Source: Meloidogyne chitwoodi
Taxonomy: Eukaryota > Nematoda > Chromadorea > Rhabditida > Meloidogynidae
Length of the DNA: 64,000 bases
Direction of reading: 5' to 3'
Assembly (NCBI GenBank): GCA_015183035.1
Contig: JACZZP010000010.1
Coordinates: 1,922,001 to 1,986,000, forward strand
The notes beneath the pieces were generated by a model. That model saw only the letters and a program-made list of their open reading frames with translations, did no database searches and was not told the origin of the DNA. This document shows positions 11,536 to 23,331 of the stretch, in pieces. The position numbers and the translations under genes were made by a program. The stretch's first letter is position 1. Each line of letters starts with the position of its first letter.

Positions 11536-13985
11536 TTAACTTACATAAGAAAACATATTTTGACCATTCTCTTCACTTAGTGGAATTTCTGGAAAATTTT
11601 CAAAATAATTTTTAATATAATTTTCAATTTTCTTTTTAAGATCATCATTCAAATTTTGATAAAAATTATTAAAATTAGCATATTGTGGAAGATTATTACA
11701 TTCATCAATTGACAATTCAATAGCTTTAAAATTAAATATATTTAATTAATTTTAATAATTCTTTTAAATTTATTGGCTAATTTTAAAATTAAATATTTTT
11801 AAAATCCAAAAATTCTGATTTTTTGAAAATCCAAAAAATCCAAAAATAAAAGAAAAAAGAAATTAATTTAAAAAATACCAAATTGTACATAAATCATTTT
11901 ATAATTTGAATTAACTTCTATATTATTTTTATCAACATAAAAATTGACCGGATACATTATTTGTTCAATTTCATTAAAATTTTGATGCGGTAAAGATGAA
12001 AAATTATTAATTAAATTTAACCAAATATTTGATTTATTTAATAATTTATTATAAACTTGAATATATTTCGAAATTGAAACCTCCGTTCTTTTTAAAAAAA
12101 TAAAATTTAGGAAATTAATTTAATAAAATATTATTAATTAATCCAACACTTGCGGACCGACATTTGAATAAAAAATTGAGAAAACCGAAAAAAATCTCAT
12201 CCTAAATTTGGCCTATAATTATTTTTATCAAATACTAGCATATTTTGAATTTTAGTATTTTTTTCTATTTTTTTAGGCAAATTTAGGTCTTCAAGTGTCG
12301 GTCCGTAATAACTAGAAGTCTTATTATTCCCTTTTTTCTATTAAAAATTAAAATAAAATTAAAATATTACAATGTTTGAGTTATTCCTTTATAATAAATC
12401 ATTTTCAATTTATTATTAAAATATTTATTATTATTATGAAATTCCAAAAATTGTTTAATTAATTTAATTATAATAATAAATAAATGATAAGTATTAAAAA
12501 TATTTCTTTCAATTTGTGTAATATATGAATTATTAATATAATTAAGTGTTCCATTAAGTTTTACAGCACTTAATTTAAAATAACAATTTTTTAATTAAAA
12601 TATTCTTAGGCTTTAATTCAATTATTTCATAGCTAATAAATTTATAAAAACAAAAATTTCAAAATTTTTAAAAACGAAAATTTTCCTAAAATATCTAAAT
12701 TGAAGGTCTATACTCAAATGTCGAAATTCTAAAAATTCGAATTTATAGAAGGTCGTAACACTAAATTTCGATGTTATAAAAATTTTTCCCTTTTCAATTT
12801 TTCTTTCTAATAAATTTAATTTTCATTTTTAATAGGCTATTAGTCTGTTCTGCTTAACAAATTAATTAAATTTGTAATAATTTAGGTAAATAATTCCTCT
12901 CCTTTAATTAATTAATTACCTTATTCTCTTAGCTTCTTCAATTAATTGTTCTTTTGTCATTTTATCAACATTATCAGGATTCATTCCCCATTTGTTTATC
13001 ATTTCTAAATATTCTTCTTTATTCATAATAAAACCTAATTCGTCCAATCTTTTCTTTATTTGTTCATATTTCCATTGTTCTAACATTTTTAAATTTGAAG
13101 AAGAATATCCTATTTTATATCCTAATTTATATGCACTTTCATGTTTTTTTCGATATTCTTTTTCATATTCTTCTTCTCTTTTATTTTCATTTATATTTAT
13201 TATATTATTATAATAAATAATGACCTTTTAAATAATATTATTAATTAAAGTTATTATACATAATTTTTTAAATAATTTATAATTTTGTTATAAATGTTTT
13301 TAATAAACTTTATGTATAAAAGTCTGTATAGTGGTTAACGCGTCCGACTTTTAGTTAAAAGTTCGTTACCTGGCATTAGTTTCTGATTATTTTGGTTTAG
13401 TAATTGGACTCATTAATTTAAATATTTAGAAATTTTATTTTCTTAAGACTCTAAGCGGTAATTTTTATTTATTTAAATTATGTTTAAATTATTTTTTACC
13501 AGTTCAATCTTTTTTAACATTTGAGTAAAATAATTAAAACTAAAATTATTATTATTTAGGTTTTTTAAATAATTTATGCCAATCTCTTTGATAATTAAAA
13601 GTAAATCTTTCTCTGGTTGAACAGAAAAATCTTTTTCAATTTCTAAATTATGCAATATTTCAATCAAAAAAGTCAACTCCTCAATTGAAAATTTTATTTC
13701 AAATAATTCAGTATTTGAATCTTTTTTCATTCTTTTTTCCATTTTAGGTTCTTCTTCTACTACTTTTTGTTTTCCTCTTTTGACTAAAAATTAAATAAAT
13801 AAATTTTATTAAATTTTTTAAATTTATTTTTGTTTTTTTTTTCATTTCTTTACATAAAAATTAATTAAAAAAAAAAACAAACGATCTCTTGGAGGTATTG
13901 GAGGTCTTCCCATCATTCCATTAATTAATTGAATTTTATTTACTTCAAAAAACACAAATAATAAAATAAAAAATAAATTTTTCAT
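11536..13985 (-). CDS. Secreted-family gene C (uncharacterised nematode family)
   Basis: Minus-strand exons: signal peptide from 13985 (MKNLFFILLFVFFEV..., then NGM and a Pro-rich tail); about 13786-13499 (FEIKFSIEELTFLIEILHN); about 13224-12922 (starts VIIYYNN, long charged coiled region with KREEEYEKEYRKKHE); about 12570-12376 (TQIERNIFNTYHLFIIIIKLIKQFL); about 12088-11882 (SISKYIQVYNKL ... EIEQIMYPVNF); about 11725-11536 (SIDECNNL). One exon here combines two that are separate in A, B, D and E, so this gene has lost an intron between the SISKY and IEQIMYP blocks. The stop at 11536 is assumed; a donor (GTAAGT) overlapping it could lead to one more exon. No known domain; secretion inferred. 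Confidence 0.6.
12147..12309. mobile_element. Small MITE in an intron of gene C
   Basis: The left end reads TTGCGGACCGACATTTGAA and the right end TTCAAGTGTCGGTCCGTAA, inverted arms of about 19 bp with two mismatches enclosing about 125 bp of AT-rich DNA. No clear target duplication was seen. Confidence 0.65.
13321..13385 (+). repeat. tRNA-derived unit in intron 2 of gene C
   Basis: An A-box-like ATAGTGGTTAACGCG is followed 30 bp later by a B-box-like GTTCGTTACC. The anticodon stem does not fold convincingly, so this is a tRNA relic or SINE head rather than a working tRNA gene. The same words occur at 58002-58035/59175-59225 and at 62690-62760. Confidence 0.55.
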
Positions 13986-14822
13986 TATTTTTTATTTAAA
14001 ATGAATGAATTTAATAAAGAAATTAAATTATTTATAAATGAGTTATAATTTAATTTTAATTATGAAATATTTATTTTTGTCTATTAAAATGTAAATATAT
14101 TTTTTATATTTTTCAATGTAAATAAAAGGGCATTTTAACTTTAAATAAACTTTTTAGTATTTCGAAACGCCCTTTTTCATCAGGGATTGCTACAATAAAA
14201 TTAATTTATTTTTATAAAAAAATTAAGAAACTTTAAAAAAATATATTTATTTAATTAAATGCCTTATTTGTTAGGCAGCATTTCACTCATTTTTAAATAA
14301 AAAAAAAGATTTTTTTATTTACTATTTTTTTTTATATAATTTACATATACTAGGCTATTTCTTAACAAAAGTCATTTCATCTCTGCTATTCACTTATTTT
14401 TTTAATTTTATTTTTTTATAATTGAGAAAAGAGTGGTAGATTAATGTTTTGTTTTTAAATTTCCCAGAGATTTTTCCCAATTTTGATATCATTTTTTTTT
14501 AATTTCGAAATATCTCTTCTCTTTTCCCAGTTTTTTTAAATGTCAAATTACAAAAATATTACTAAATAACATTTAGCTATGTGAAAATAATAAAAATGAA
14601 TTTTTTATAAGAAAAAAAATTTTTTTCTTATAAAATTTTAAATTAATTTTTGATTTTTTTATCAAAAAAAAATTTAAAATAAATTCAAATATGTAAACAA
14701 TGAATAAAGTAAAAAAAATATATCGTTGTTGCACAATATTTAGACACAAATATATCAAAAATAAAATTACCTATTTTTAACAGAGAAAAAATGAGAAGAG
14801 ATCAAATTAAAAAATAAATTTT
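13986..14822. other. AT-rich intergenic sequence
   Basis: Upstream of gene C and downstream of the LMBR1-like gene. Low-complexity A/T; I see no gene or clear repeat. Confidence 0.5.
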
Positions 14823-17413
14823 TTAAATATTTTTCTTGTTTTTAAGCTTCTTTTCGTCTGTTTGGTCATTAATAAAAACATCATTATTATTATAAGCTTC
14901 TTCGTCTGAGTAATCAAATCTTCTTCTATTTAAAATTGTATAAACCCTAAAAATTAAAATTTCATTTTAAAAATTAAAAAAAAAGGTCTCAAGACACATT
15001 TTAACAAATTAAACTTTCTTTTAATGAATTTTTTCTTGAATTTTTATAATTAAATTTTTAGTCATTTTTTAAAGCCCCATTTTTGAAAAGTTTTAATTAA
15101 AATGTTTATTTAAAAATTAAAAAAAAACCGTCTAATAAGCTCTAATCTAACAGGTTGAGTAAATTTATATATTATGCAATAAATTGAAGAACCGGCAAAA
15201 ATAATATTGTAACTAATGACTAAAGATAAATTTGAGATCCAATTAATACGGCCATAATCACCCAAAAGAGCAAATGTTGTAATTCCTTTTTAAAATTAAA
15301 TTAATTAATTTTAATTTAAATTAAAAAAAACCTAATGTTCTAACTAAAATAGGCAAAGCTGAACTGATTATTGAGATCAACATACAATTTATTATAATCG
15401 ATGTGAGAGAAGTTTTACCCTTTTTTGGGTATATTCTTCGAATAAAAGGGAGAGAATAGAGGCCAAAAAGTGAAGAAGTCATTACATACCTTTAAATTTT
15501 AATTTAATATAAATATTTTAATTTAATTTAAAAAAATACAAAATAATGGTGACTTCAATTATAGCACCAAAAATACCCAAAGTATGTCTATATTCTTCTA
15601 CATATTGAACATAAGCAGGCAAATGGCGGAATCCAAAGAGAAGTTGAAGTGTATTGCTAATAACCATTAGAATAGTGACAACCTTAATTCTTAAAATAAA
15701 ATTTAAATATTTAATAAAAATAAATATTCTACTACATATATGTTCATTAAAAATTTAAAAAAAATAAATAAAAACAAACCGTAAATGCAAAAAGGACGAA
15801 CATAATCAATGGATATTTGAGAAAATCAAAAAACCTTTTAACATTGCCAAAATAACTACAGAAATGTCCAAAAAAAGCATTTTTAGAAAATATTTGTTTA
15901 ATAAAAAATATTTTTGAATTTTTTGTTGCTGATAATTTTCTATTAGAAGAAGAAATACTTGATGTTGTAGATTTTCTTATTTTTTTATTATTTGTAATTT
16001 TTCGATGATTAATTCCATTTATATTTGATTGAGTAAGATGTGGTTGTTGTTGATGATAAACATTGTAAAGAGAAAAAGGATTATTATTAGATTGTTTATT
16101 AAATTTATTTCTTCGATTAATTGTCATTTGCTGCAATCTTAAATTTAAAAAAATAAAAGAAAGACAAAAAAATAAAAAAACCTTTCAGGATTTATTGCAT
16201 CAAAATAATTTCCAAATTCCAAAGGTTCATCCAAACTTTTACGTTTACCTTCAGATTTTAGCCTTTTCTGTTGCCTTGTCATTAACATTAAGGAAAATAT
16301 ATCAAAAAGGCGAGCAAAACCTAAAGGTACTGAAAGCAATAGAAGACAAACTCCTAATAAAGATGCAAAAGAATATAAAAGAGGAGCTGCCAAAGAAGAA
16401 AAATATAACAATGTATACCTAAAAAAATAAAAATTTTAATTTAAAACTCATTTTCAGATTTTAGTCATTCCTTAAAACTACTAGTAAATAAAAAATCGAA
16501 GAAAATAGGAGAATCTAAAAAATCCAAAAAACTTTTTGCTTCCTGAGAGGCTTATGTTAGAAGAAACCAATTTTATTAATAAAATATTTATGCAAACCAG
16601 ATTCTTGATGGACGATCAAATAAATGTGCATGAACAGAATCAGCAATACCGACGAGTATAACGAGAACTAAAGAACATACAACTAAAGTTTCATAAAACC
16701 TAGCAAGTATTGGATGTCCAATTGAACCTGATAATGTTTGTAAACGAAGAGTTAGACTAAAACCTTGAGACTAAAAAACGGAAATTAAAAAATGGTCGTG
16801 AAAGATTTTTTAAAATTCAAGGAGTAAGAGAAAAATTTTTAAATTAAAAAACCTCAATAAAAAAATAGGAGAAAGGAAGCAGCACAAACAAAGATAAATT
16901 GCTCAATAAAAAGACATAAGCCCAAAGCGTATTGATTAAAGAAAAATTAAGCCATTTTAAATAAAAATTGTCAGGATAAAGTTGTAATACTTCAGCACCC
17001 AAAACAGAAAATGGCAAAAGGGTGACAGCGCCAATAGAGATTGAAAGGGAATTTGCGCAAATCCACGTCCTAAATAATTTATTTTAAATAAAAAATTTTT
17101 AAAATATTACGAAATTCGATAAACACAATAATCTTCATCACCGGCATAGAGTTCTTTATAAATATTAAAAAATTAATTAAAATAAAAAAATAAACCGTCG
17201 TTATCTGAACGTGTTTTCATGTAGCGAATAATTCCGTAACTGATAAAGTAAAGGAACGAGAAAAACAATAAACACAACTGAAAAAAGAAAGAAAATTAAT
17301 TTTTTATTTAATTATAAATCACAAACCAAATGTCTTCTTATAAATGCATAAAATTGTTGTTCAGCGTCATTTATGTTGTGTTCTTCAAAGGGGGACAATT
17401 CTTCTATATCCAT
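14823..17413 (-). CDS. LMBR1/LMBR1L-like multi-pass membrane protein
   Basis: Orthologue of the limb region 1 / lipocalin-interacting membrane receptor family. Start at 17413 (MDIEELSPFEEHN), followed by FYAFIRRHLVCLLFFSF and the family signature YFISYGIIRYMKTRSD, then VYRIS, SLSISIGAVTLLPFSVLG, WLNFSLINTLWAYVFLLSNLSLFVLLPFSYFFIE. Further exons encode helices including LVLVILVGIADSVHAHLF, LLYSFASLLGVCLLL and the C-terminal LFGLYSLPFIRRIYP and GDYGRINWISNLSL. Around nine hydrophobic spans are visible. A low-complexity Asn/Gln/Ser loop (about 16020-15900, HQQQPHLTQ...) interrupts the cytoplasmic region. The C-terminus is charged (QTDEKKLKNKKNI). LMBR1L is reported to act in vesicular trafficking and Wnt signalling control; the role here is inferred. 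Head-to-head with the mitofusin gene. Confidence 0.88.
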
Positions 17414-18087
17414 AAACAGAACATGCGAAAATTTTGAGGAATTTACAAGATGAGAAGAAATGGAAAATAGATTCGTTGTTATTATAAATATAGGGTATTC
17501 AATTAATAAGCTAAACATTGAATATATACATAAATATAAAATGTTATGTATTAACTGAATTAATATTAAAATTAATTTAAAAATATTATTCACAAGATTT
17601 CTATCTAGAATTCATAAATAAAAGAAAATATAAATTATTAAAATAAAAAGAATTTATTCAAAGGTTAAAGTATACGTAGATTTAAAAATAAATATATCGG
17701 CGAATAAAGTAAACGTTCAAACACATTTTATGTGACTAACAATAATTTTAAAGAAAAAGACAACATCAATGACACGCGACTTATTCAATCAAAATTTCAT
17801 TGTAAAGTGAGTGGATAAAATTAGAAATTTGATATAAGAAGAAAAACTTTTAAATTAACACATATTTTGGCATTATGTTTATTTTTATTAAAAAATGACA
17901 TTTTATCTAAATGTTTTTCAAGAAAAATAAATTCTGTCAACAATTGTTTTTTGGACAATTGTTCCTTTTTTCCTTTAGTTTGGCTTACTTCTGTGTTAAA
18001 AGTGATTAATGTCAAATAATTTAATTATTTTAATTGTTTAAGAATTAATTTTTCTAATTTTCAGTGTATTAATTTTTAGCTAATAAA
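17414..18087. promoter_or_regulatory. Shared 0.67-kb head-to-head upstream region
   Basis: Lies between the starts of the LMBR1-like gene (minus) and mitofusin (plus), so it must carry both promoters. AT-rich; no specific motif identified. TTTTCAG at 18057-18063 and TTTTTAG at 18073-18079 lie just before the mitofusin ATG and could serve as trans-splice acceptors. Confidence 0.4.
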
Positions 18088-21000
18088 ATGGCTGCTACAA
18101 TAACACATTTGACTGCGAGTGCTGGATCAGATCGTAAAGGTTGATTTAAAAAACAATTTTTAAATAATCATTTTAATATTTAACAATAAATTAGACCATC
18201 AATATAAAGTTTCACATTTAAAAAAAATATTTAGGTAAAGGATTGAAGAAACCAGACAACGAACCTTTACAGCGTTTCGGTGAAGCAAAAAAATGGATGT
18301 GCGAAATTTATAATGAAATTGGAAGTTATCTAAAAGAAATGTCTACATTTTATTCTAGTTTGCTAAAAAATTTGAATTAAAAAAGAGTTTTTTAGAACTT
18401 GATGATGACAACAAAAAATTTGTTCCGCCTCGACAACTTGCTGAGGTTGAGCGTTATTTGGATTCTATCAAAACAATAAAGGAGATGGTTGGTCGTGATA
18501 AAATGAAGGTCGTCTTCTTTGGAAGGTTTTTAATTTAATTTATTAAAAAACAATTTTTTAATATTTTAGAACAAGTAATGGCAAAAGTACCGTCATTAAT
18601 TCAATGCTTTCTTCAAAAATACTTCCTCAAGGAATGGGTCATACAACCTGTTGTTTTTTGCAAATTGAAGGTGGTCAACAAGAAAATGAAAAATATTTTG
18701 TTATTGAAAATGCTGAGGAAAAGAAAATTCCAATTGAAGAATTAGTTTCTTTTAATTTTATTTTTTATTTAATTTAATTATTTAGCATAAAGTTGGTCAT
18801 GCACTAGGAAATGCTTCAGACAATTCCTCTTTAGGAACTGACTCATTAATTCGCATTATCTACCCAAGATCGGCATCAAAACTTTTACAAAATGATTTGG
18901 CTATTGTTGACAGGTTTTTAAATATTTTATTAATTTTTATTTAAATTTTTTTAAATTAATTTTCAAGTCCTGGAGTTGATTTAAGCCCAGAATTTGATGG
19001 CTGGATTGATAGACATTGTTTGGATGCTGACGTTTTCGTTTTAGTTTGTAATTCGGAAGCAACATTAACACAAGCTGTTAACTTTTTATTTTTTAATTAT
19101 TTAAACTTTAATATTTCTAGGAAAAGAATTTTTTTATTCGAGTCAGTGAAAAACTCTCAAAACCAAATATTTTCATCCTTTGTAATCGTTGGGATGCAAG
19201 TGCTTCTGAATCTGATGAAATACGTGCTCAAGTAATTTTTACTTTAAAAAAATTATAAAAATATCTCTCTTTAATATTTAAGATTCGTGACCAACATGAA
19301 CGTCGTTTTGTTCATTTTCTCTCTTCTGAACTTCAAGTTTGTACACCGCAACAGGCAGTAAATCGTTTCTTTTTTATTTCTGCGTTAGAAATGCTTGATC
19401 AACGATTATATGAACGTGGAGAACTTAAAAGAAATGGTTTGAATAATTAAATGTTTTACTAAAAAATTAATTTAAATTTTTATAGCTTATCAATTGGAAG
19501 GACACCAACGCAGAGCTGGTGATTTTCGCAGATTTGAAGAATATTTTGAAGAGTGTATTTCAAAATCTGCTATTCACACAAAGTTTGCTGCGCATAATAG
19601 ACGTGCACGTGAAATTGTTTCTGCTATGTTAGATAATGTTGATGCTACAATGGGCGCTGCTGTACATGAAAAGTTTATTAAAAAAGTTTTTTTATTTTTT
19701 TCCTTTAATTTTTTAGACAACGTCTTGTTCTTGACTTTCAACTTAAAACAAAAGAATACGAAGCCAGCGCCAAGAAATTTAAATTTTTTGAGCGAACGTT
19801 TACAGAAGAACAATCAAAAATGCGATCTGAAGTTCATATGAAAGTGTCTTCTGATTTTGAAGAAGAAATTGCTCGTTTAGAAGCAATTGTTGACCACTTT
19901 AAACATCCATTTGTTGATGATCCAGTTTCTATACAGGATTATAAAAAGGTATTATTAAATTATTTAAGTATTGTTTAAATATTTTTTTAAAGGAATTGGC
20001 TCTTTATGTAAATGAGGTCCTCACTGAAGAATTACAAAATCAATGTACTGGAGCACTAATTACCCGAATTTGGTCATTAGAAAATTCGATGCTAAGTAAA
20101 TATATTTTTAATTTTTTAAATTAAAAAAAAATTCAATTTAAAGCATATATCCGTCAAATTGTTAATGAACCTCATGCTTTGGAATTGGACAAAATTTGGC
20201 TTTATAAACAACCTTTTAAATTTGTTATAACAGTTAATTGTCCAAAAATGGTTGCAGACTTTCATGAAGATTTAGAATTTCGTTTCTCGCTTGGAATTGA
20301 GAGTATTGCAAGAAAAATTCTTTCAATTACGCGTGGACAACCAATTACTGCAATTGACAGAAATTTTTTAGTATTATTTTTTTAATTTTTAGAGATTTTA
20401 TATTTTTTTAAAAGCAACTTGGTTCTCCTCGTTCAAGTTCTGGAGGAATTGGTTCAGGAACTAATAATCAACATCAACCAAATAAACAAGAAGTTGATAT
20501 GTTTTTGGCAAATTTATTAGTTCACTCAGCAACTTATTTGGTTAATGGATCTGTTGTTGTAACAATTGCTGGGCTTGTAGTTTGTTTTATTTATTTTTTT
20601 ATTGTTAAGAATATTTTTGGCATAAAATTTAACTTTTTAAGGCAAATTCATTTTATTTTTCAGGTTTATAAAAATGTTGATTGGCGTTGGATTCTTTCTG
20701 GAGTTGGTGCTGTTGCCGGTTTTTATTGCTTTGAGCGACTTCGTTGGGATAATGGGGCAAAAGAAGAACGTCTTAAAAGCCAATTTAGACAACATCTTGA
20801 ACAACGGTTTTTTTTTGAAATTTTTTACTTTTATTTTTTTGAAATTTTCAGTCTTCGTCAAGTTGAAAGCATTCATACTGGACAATGTGAACATCAAGTA
20901 ATACAAGAATTAAATGGTGTATGCAGTGGACTTCGAAAAATATTTGGCGGATTCTATGATGAAATGAATAAATTAATTGAGCAAACAAAAAATAAAATGG

Positions 21001-21185
21001 AAAACGTGGACAAAATGTTGGGATCAATTAATACGATAAAGTAAGTGAAGTATTTTTTAAAAATTAGAAAATTTTTTAAAATATTAAATTAAAGGAATAA
21101 GATCAACTTTTTGTCGACTACTCTCGATGGATTTAACAGTCATTTTTTGGACGCTACGAATTCTACCGTGATGAAAAGTTCTTAA
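18088..21185 (+). CDS. fzo-1: Mitofusin (outer mitochondrial membrane fusion GTPase)
   Basis: Dynamin-like GTPase that fuses mitochondrial outer membranes. About a dozen short exons. The N-terminus [11 protein letters not shown] leads to the [15 protein letters not shown] helix. All GTPase motifs are present: G1 GRTSNGKST (about 18575), G2 within GHTTCCF, G3 [17 protein letters not shown]4 NRWD (about 19186). The first heptad-repeat region follows ([18 protein letters not shown]). Two hydrophobic segments near the C-terminus ([16 protein letters not shown] and [15 protein letters not shown]) form the membrane anchor. The second heptad repeat ([15 protein letters not shown]...[15 protein letters not shown]) ends in SSTVMKSS-like residues. 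No broken motif was seen, so the gene looks intact. The start is the first ATG of the conserved frame. Confidence 0.95.
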
Positions 21186-21194
21186 ATAATTAAA

Positions 21195-21312
21195 TGATCA
21201 AATCGCTTATATTATTATTTGTTAGTCATTAAAAGAGCAGGCATTTAGATAGAATAAATAGAAAATTTTTAGAAAATTGAGTTCTAAAATTTTTTTACTT
21301 TATGCCTGCAAA
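21195..21312 (+). repeat. GATCAAATCGC element, copy 1
   Basis: Starts GATCAAATCGCTTAT, continues TTGTTAGTCATTAAAA, then GCAGGCAT ... ATGCCTGC, an inner inverted repeat enclosing about 55 bp. A second copy with the same order of blocks is at 22920-23047. Both lie shortly after the stop codon of a plus-strand gene. Confidence 0.7.
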
Positions 21313-21499
21313 GGATTTTAATACTAATATTAATTTACCCTTCTCAATTCTCATATATATTTGTTTTAAACTCAATTAGTTTTGAGTTTTTTCACCGGTA
21401 TTGCTTAAATTAATGATCTTTTAAAATAAATTTGAATGCGTTAATAAGCATTAGAAGTTTTGTATTCCTTAATTTCATTGATAAGTGTTATTTAAGTAC

Positions 21500-21706
21500 A
21501 CCTCGTTGAGTCAGGCACGGTTGAGTCACCGTTTCTCATAACTTCGTTTGAAGCCTACTAAATTCGTTTATTTTAGCTTCATTCGACTCAGCTTGAAGAG
21601 CTCGTTCAAATGGCTATCATTCGAATTTTTATATAATTCGCATCTAGGAAAAAGCTTGGGTGAAATATTTTAGACGGTGACTCAACCGTGTCTGACTCAA
21701 CTGAAC
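21500..21706. mobile_element. Inverted-repeat element of GTTGAGTCA words
   Basis: The left arm GTTGAGTCAGGCACGGTTG, followed by AGTCACCGTT, is mirrored by ACGGTGACTCAACCGTGTC and TGACTCAAC near 21675-21704. Each arm holds two TGAGTCA words, the AP-1/bZIP core. No ORF inside. The class is unknown; probably a non-autonomous foldback-type element. Confidence 0.65.
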
Positions 21707-21966
21707 TGCTCCCTTGTTACTTTACCTTTTGAGAGAAATTTGTTGTGTTTAGCAGCTGGGACTCAAGTAGTCTGACTCTACTGACATCCTCTATTTTTTC
21801 ATTTTTCTAGAAATATTTAGTTTCATTCGATTTTATTGACTAGTAATTTTACTAACTTATTGGTTTAATATAAATTTATTCCTTACAAATTCTTATTATT
21901 TTATTTTGAACCTATTTAGGTAGATATTTATAATTTTACTAATTATTTTTTATATTTTAACTTAGA

Positions 21967-22554
21967 ATGGCAAATGGGAATAATAATGGTGAAAGTGTAT
22001 ATAATTCAGCTCAGTCCGGTGATGATCTTGAAATGGGAAATGTTAGTTTTTTATTTTCACTTTATGTTGAACTTGTACCTTTCTCATTAGTGTTTGAGGT
22101 GTTTTTGATTTAGGGCAAGGTCAATAACTATTAAACACTAACCATCAATATAAACTTGAATACTTTAAATATCTATTTAGCTAAATGGACAGCGTCGCTC
22201 TCGTTCTCACCGGAACGCTCAGTCCAATAACGCTTGTTCCAATGGTGAATGCTGCTTGGTTTTTTTTATTTCCTTTTTAAAATATTTTTTAATTTCAAGT
22301 GCAAACGATCATCTCGTTTCTCGTGTTTTACACCCACGATTAACCACTGGATGTCTTTTATCTCTATTTCTCTCTCTATGTTTGGTTTATTTTTCATGGT
22401 TTACTTTTTCTTAAACTCACGACTGAATGATATGTCTAAAGACATTTCTACGATGACATTACAGCAAAACAACTACACCAGTCTGGTTGAAAATTCTCTG
22501 AATAAACTTAAAGTCGATTTTTTACAAACATTACTTTCCAAGAAGAATGGTTAA
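21967..22554 (+). CDS. Small single-pass membrane protein, unknown
   Basis: Not recognised. Three exons: 21967-22041 (MANGNNNGESVYNSAQSGDD, ending LEMGN), about 22180-22258 (LNGQRRSRSHRNAQSNN..., ending ECCL) and about 22301-22554. The last encodes CKRSSRFSCF, one strong hydrophobic span (MSFISISLSMFGLFFMVYFFL), then a short polar tail (DMSKDISTMTLQQNNYTSLVENSLNKL) with heptad spacing. A basic, Arg-rich segment before the span suggests the N-terminus is cytoplasmic (type II). About 135 residues. All exons are joined in phase 0. The TTAACTTAG acceptor ends right before the ATG, which supports this start. Confidence 0.6.
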
Positions 22555-23331
22555 TGCTCTTATGCACAAAATGGTATATAATTTTTTATAGACAAAATCA
22601 AAAAATTAACTCGAAATTTCTGTAAGAATAATATATTTGTGCATATTTAATAGGTTTTTATAAAAACAGGTAATTGCTTTTGACTTAATTCGCCATATGC
22701 CTTCTAATTATTAATTTTTTTTATTACCTCTATGACCGATCTCTTATGAAAAATACCTGATTTTCTTTGTTAATATTGATTTTACGGTGATTTTTAGCCT
22801 TATCGGATTTATAAAGCAAAAAATTTAACCCCATTTTCCAATAATTTCTTATAACTATAAATCTAATATTTGAACAAAACAGACTCACTACTTATATGAA
22901 ACATTTTCTTACAAAATTATGATCAAATCGCTTATTATTTGTTAGTCATTAAAAGCAGGCATTCAGGAAAAATAAAAAATTTTCAGAGAATCGAAAATTG
23001 ATTAATTTTCCAAAAATTTATTCTCCAAAATTCTTTTTATGCCTGCAATTACTAAATTTGACCGATCTCTTATACCTTGACACATACTTAAAGCAGTTTC
23101 TTTTTAACGAATAGCCTTCTCAATGTTTATCATAAATTATACTTGTATAAATTTCTAGAGTTTGTAACACATATTTACCAAAAATAAAATTGAAATACTA
23201 ATATTAATTTTGGAGGTTTTATATTTATTTTATAGAAAAAACTCAACTAACTTATTTTTAATAAATTTTAAAATTATCAAAAAGAATTTTATCAAAAAAT
23301 TAAAATAATTAGAATGATATACCCAATAATA
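22555..23331. other. Intergenic region with repeat copy
   Basis: Contains the second GATCAAATCGC element (22920-23047) and two GACCGATCTCTTAT words (about 22735 and 23062). No gene seen. Confidence 0.5.
22920..23047 (+). repeat. GATCAAATCGC element, copy 2
   Basis: Same blocks as copy 1 at 21195-21312, including GTTAGTCATTAAAA and the inner GCAGGCAT / ATGCCTGC inverted pair. Confidence 0.7.

Larger units (their letters stand above)
21186..21966. other. Intergenic region with two repeats
   Basis: Between mitofusin and the small membrane protein. It holds the paired GATCAAATCGC element (21195-21312) and an inverted-repeat element of GTTGAGTCA words (21500-21706). No gene supported. TTAACTTAG just before 21967 is a likely trans-splice acceptor. 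Confidence 0.6.

Noticed and set aside
13321..13385. Functional tRNA gene
   Set aside because: Box-like words are present, but no acceptor or anticodon stem can be paired, so I treat it as a tRNA-derived repeat.
14573..14758. 61-codon hydrophobic ORF in AT-rich DNA
   Set aside because: The F/I/L/K-rich make-up follows from base composition; no acceptor, signal-peptide logic or family support.
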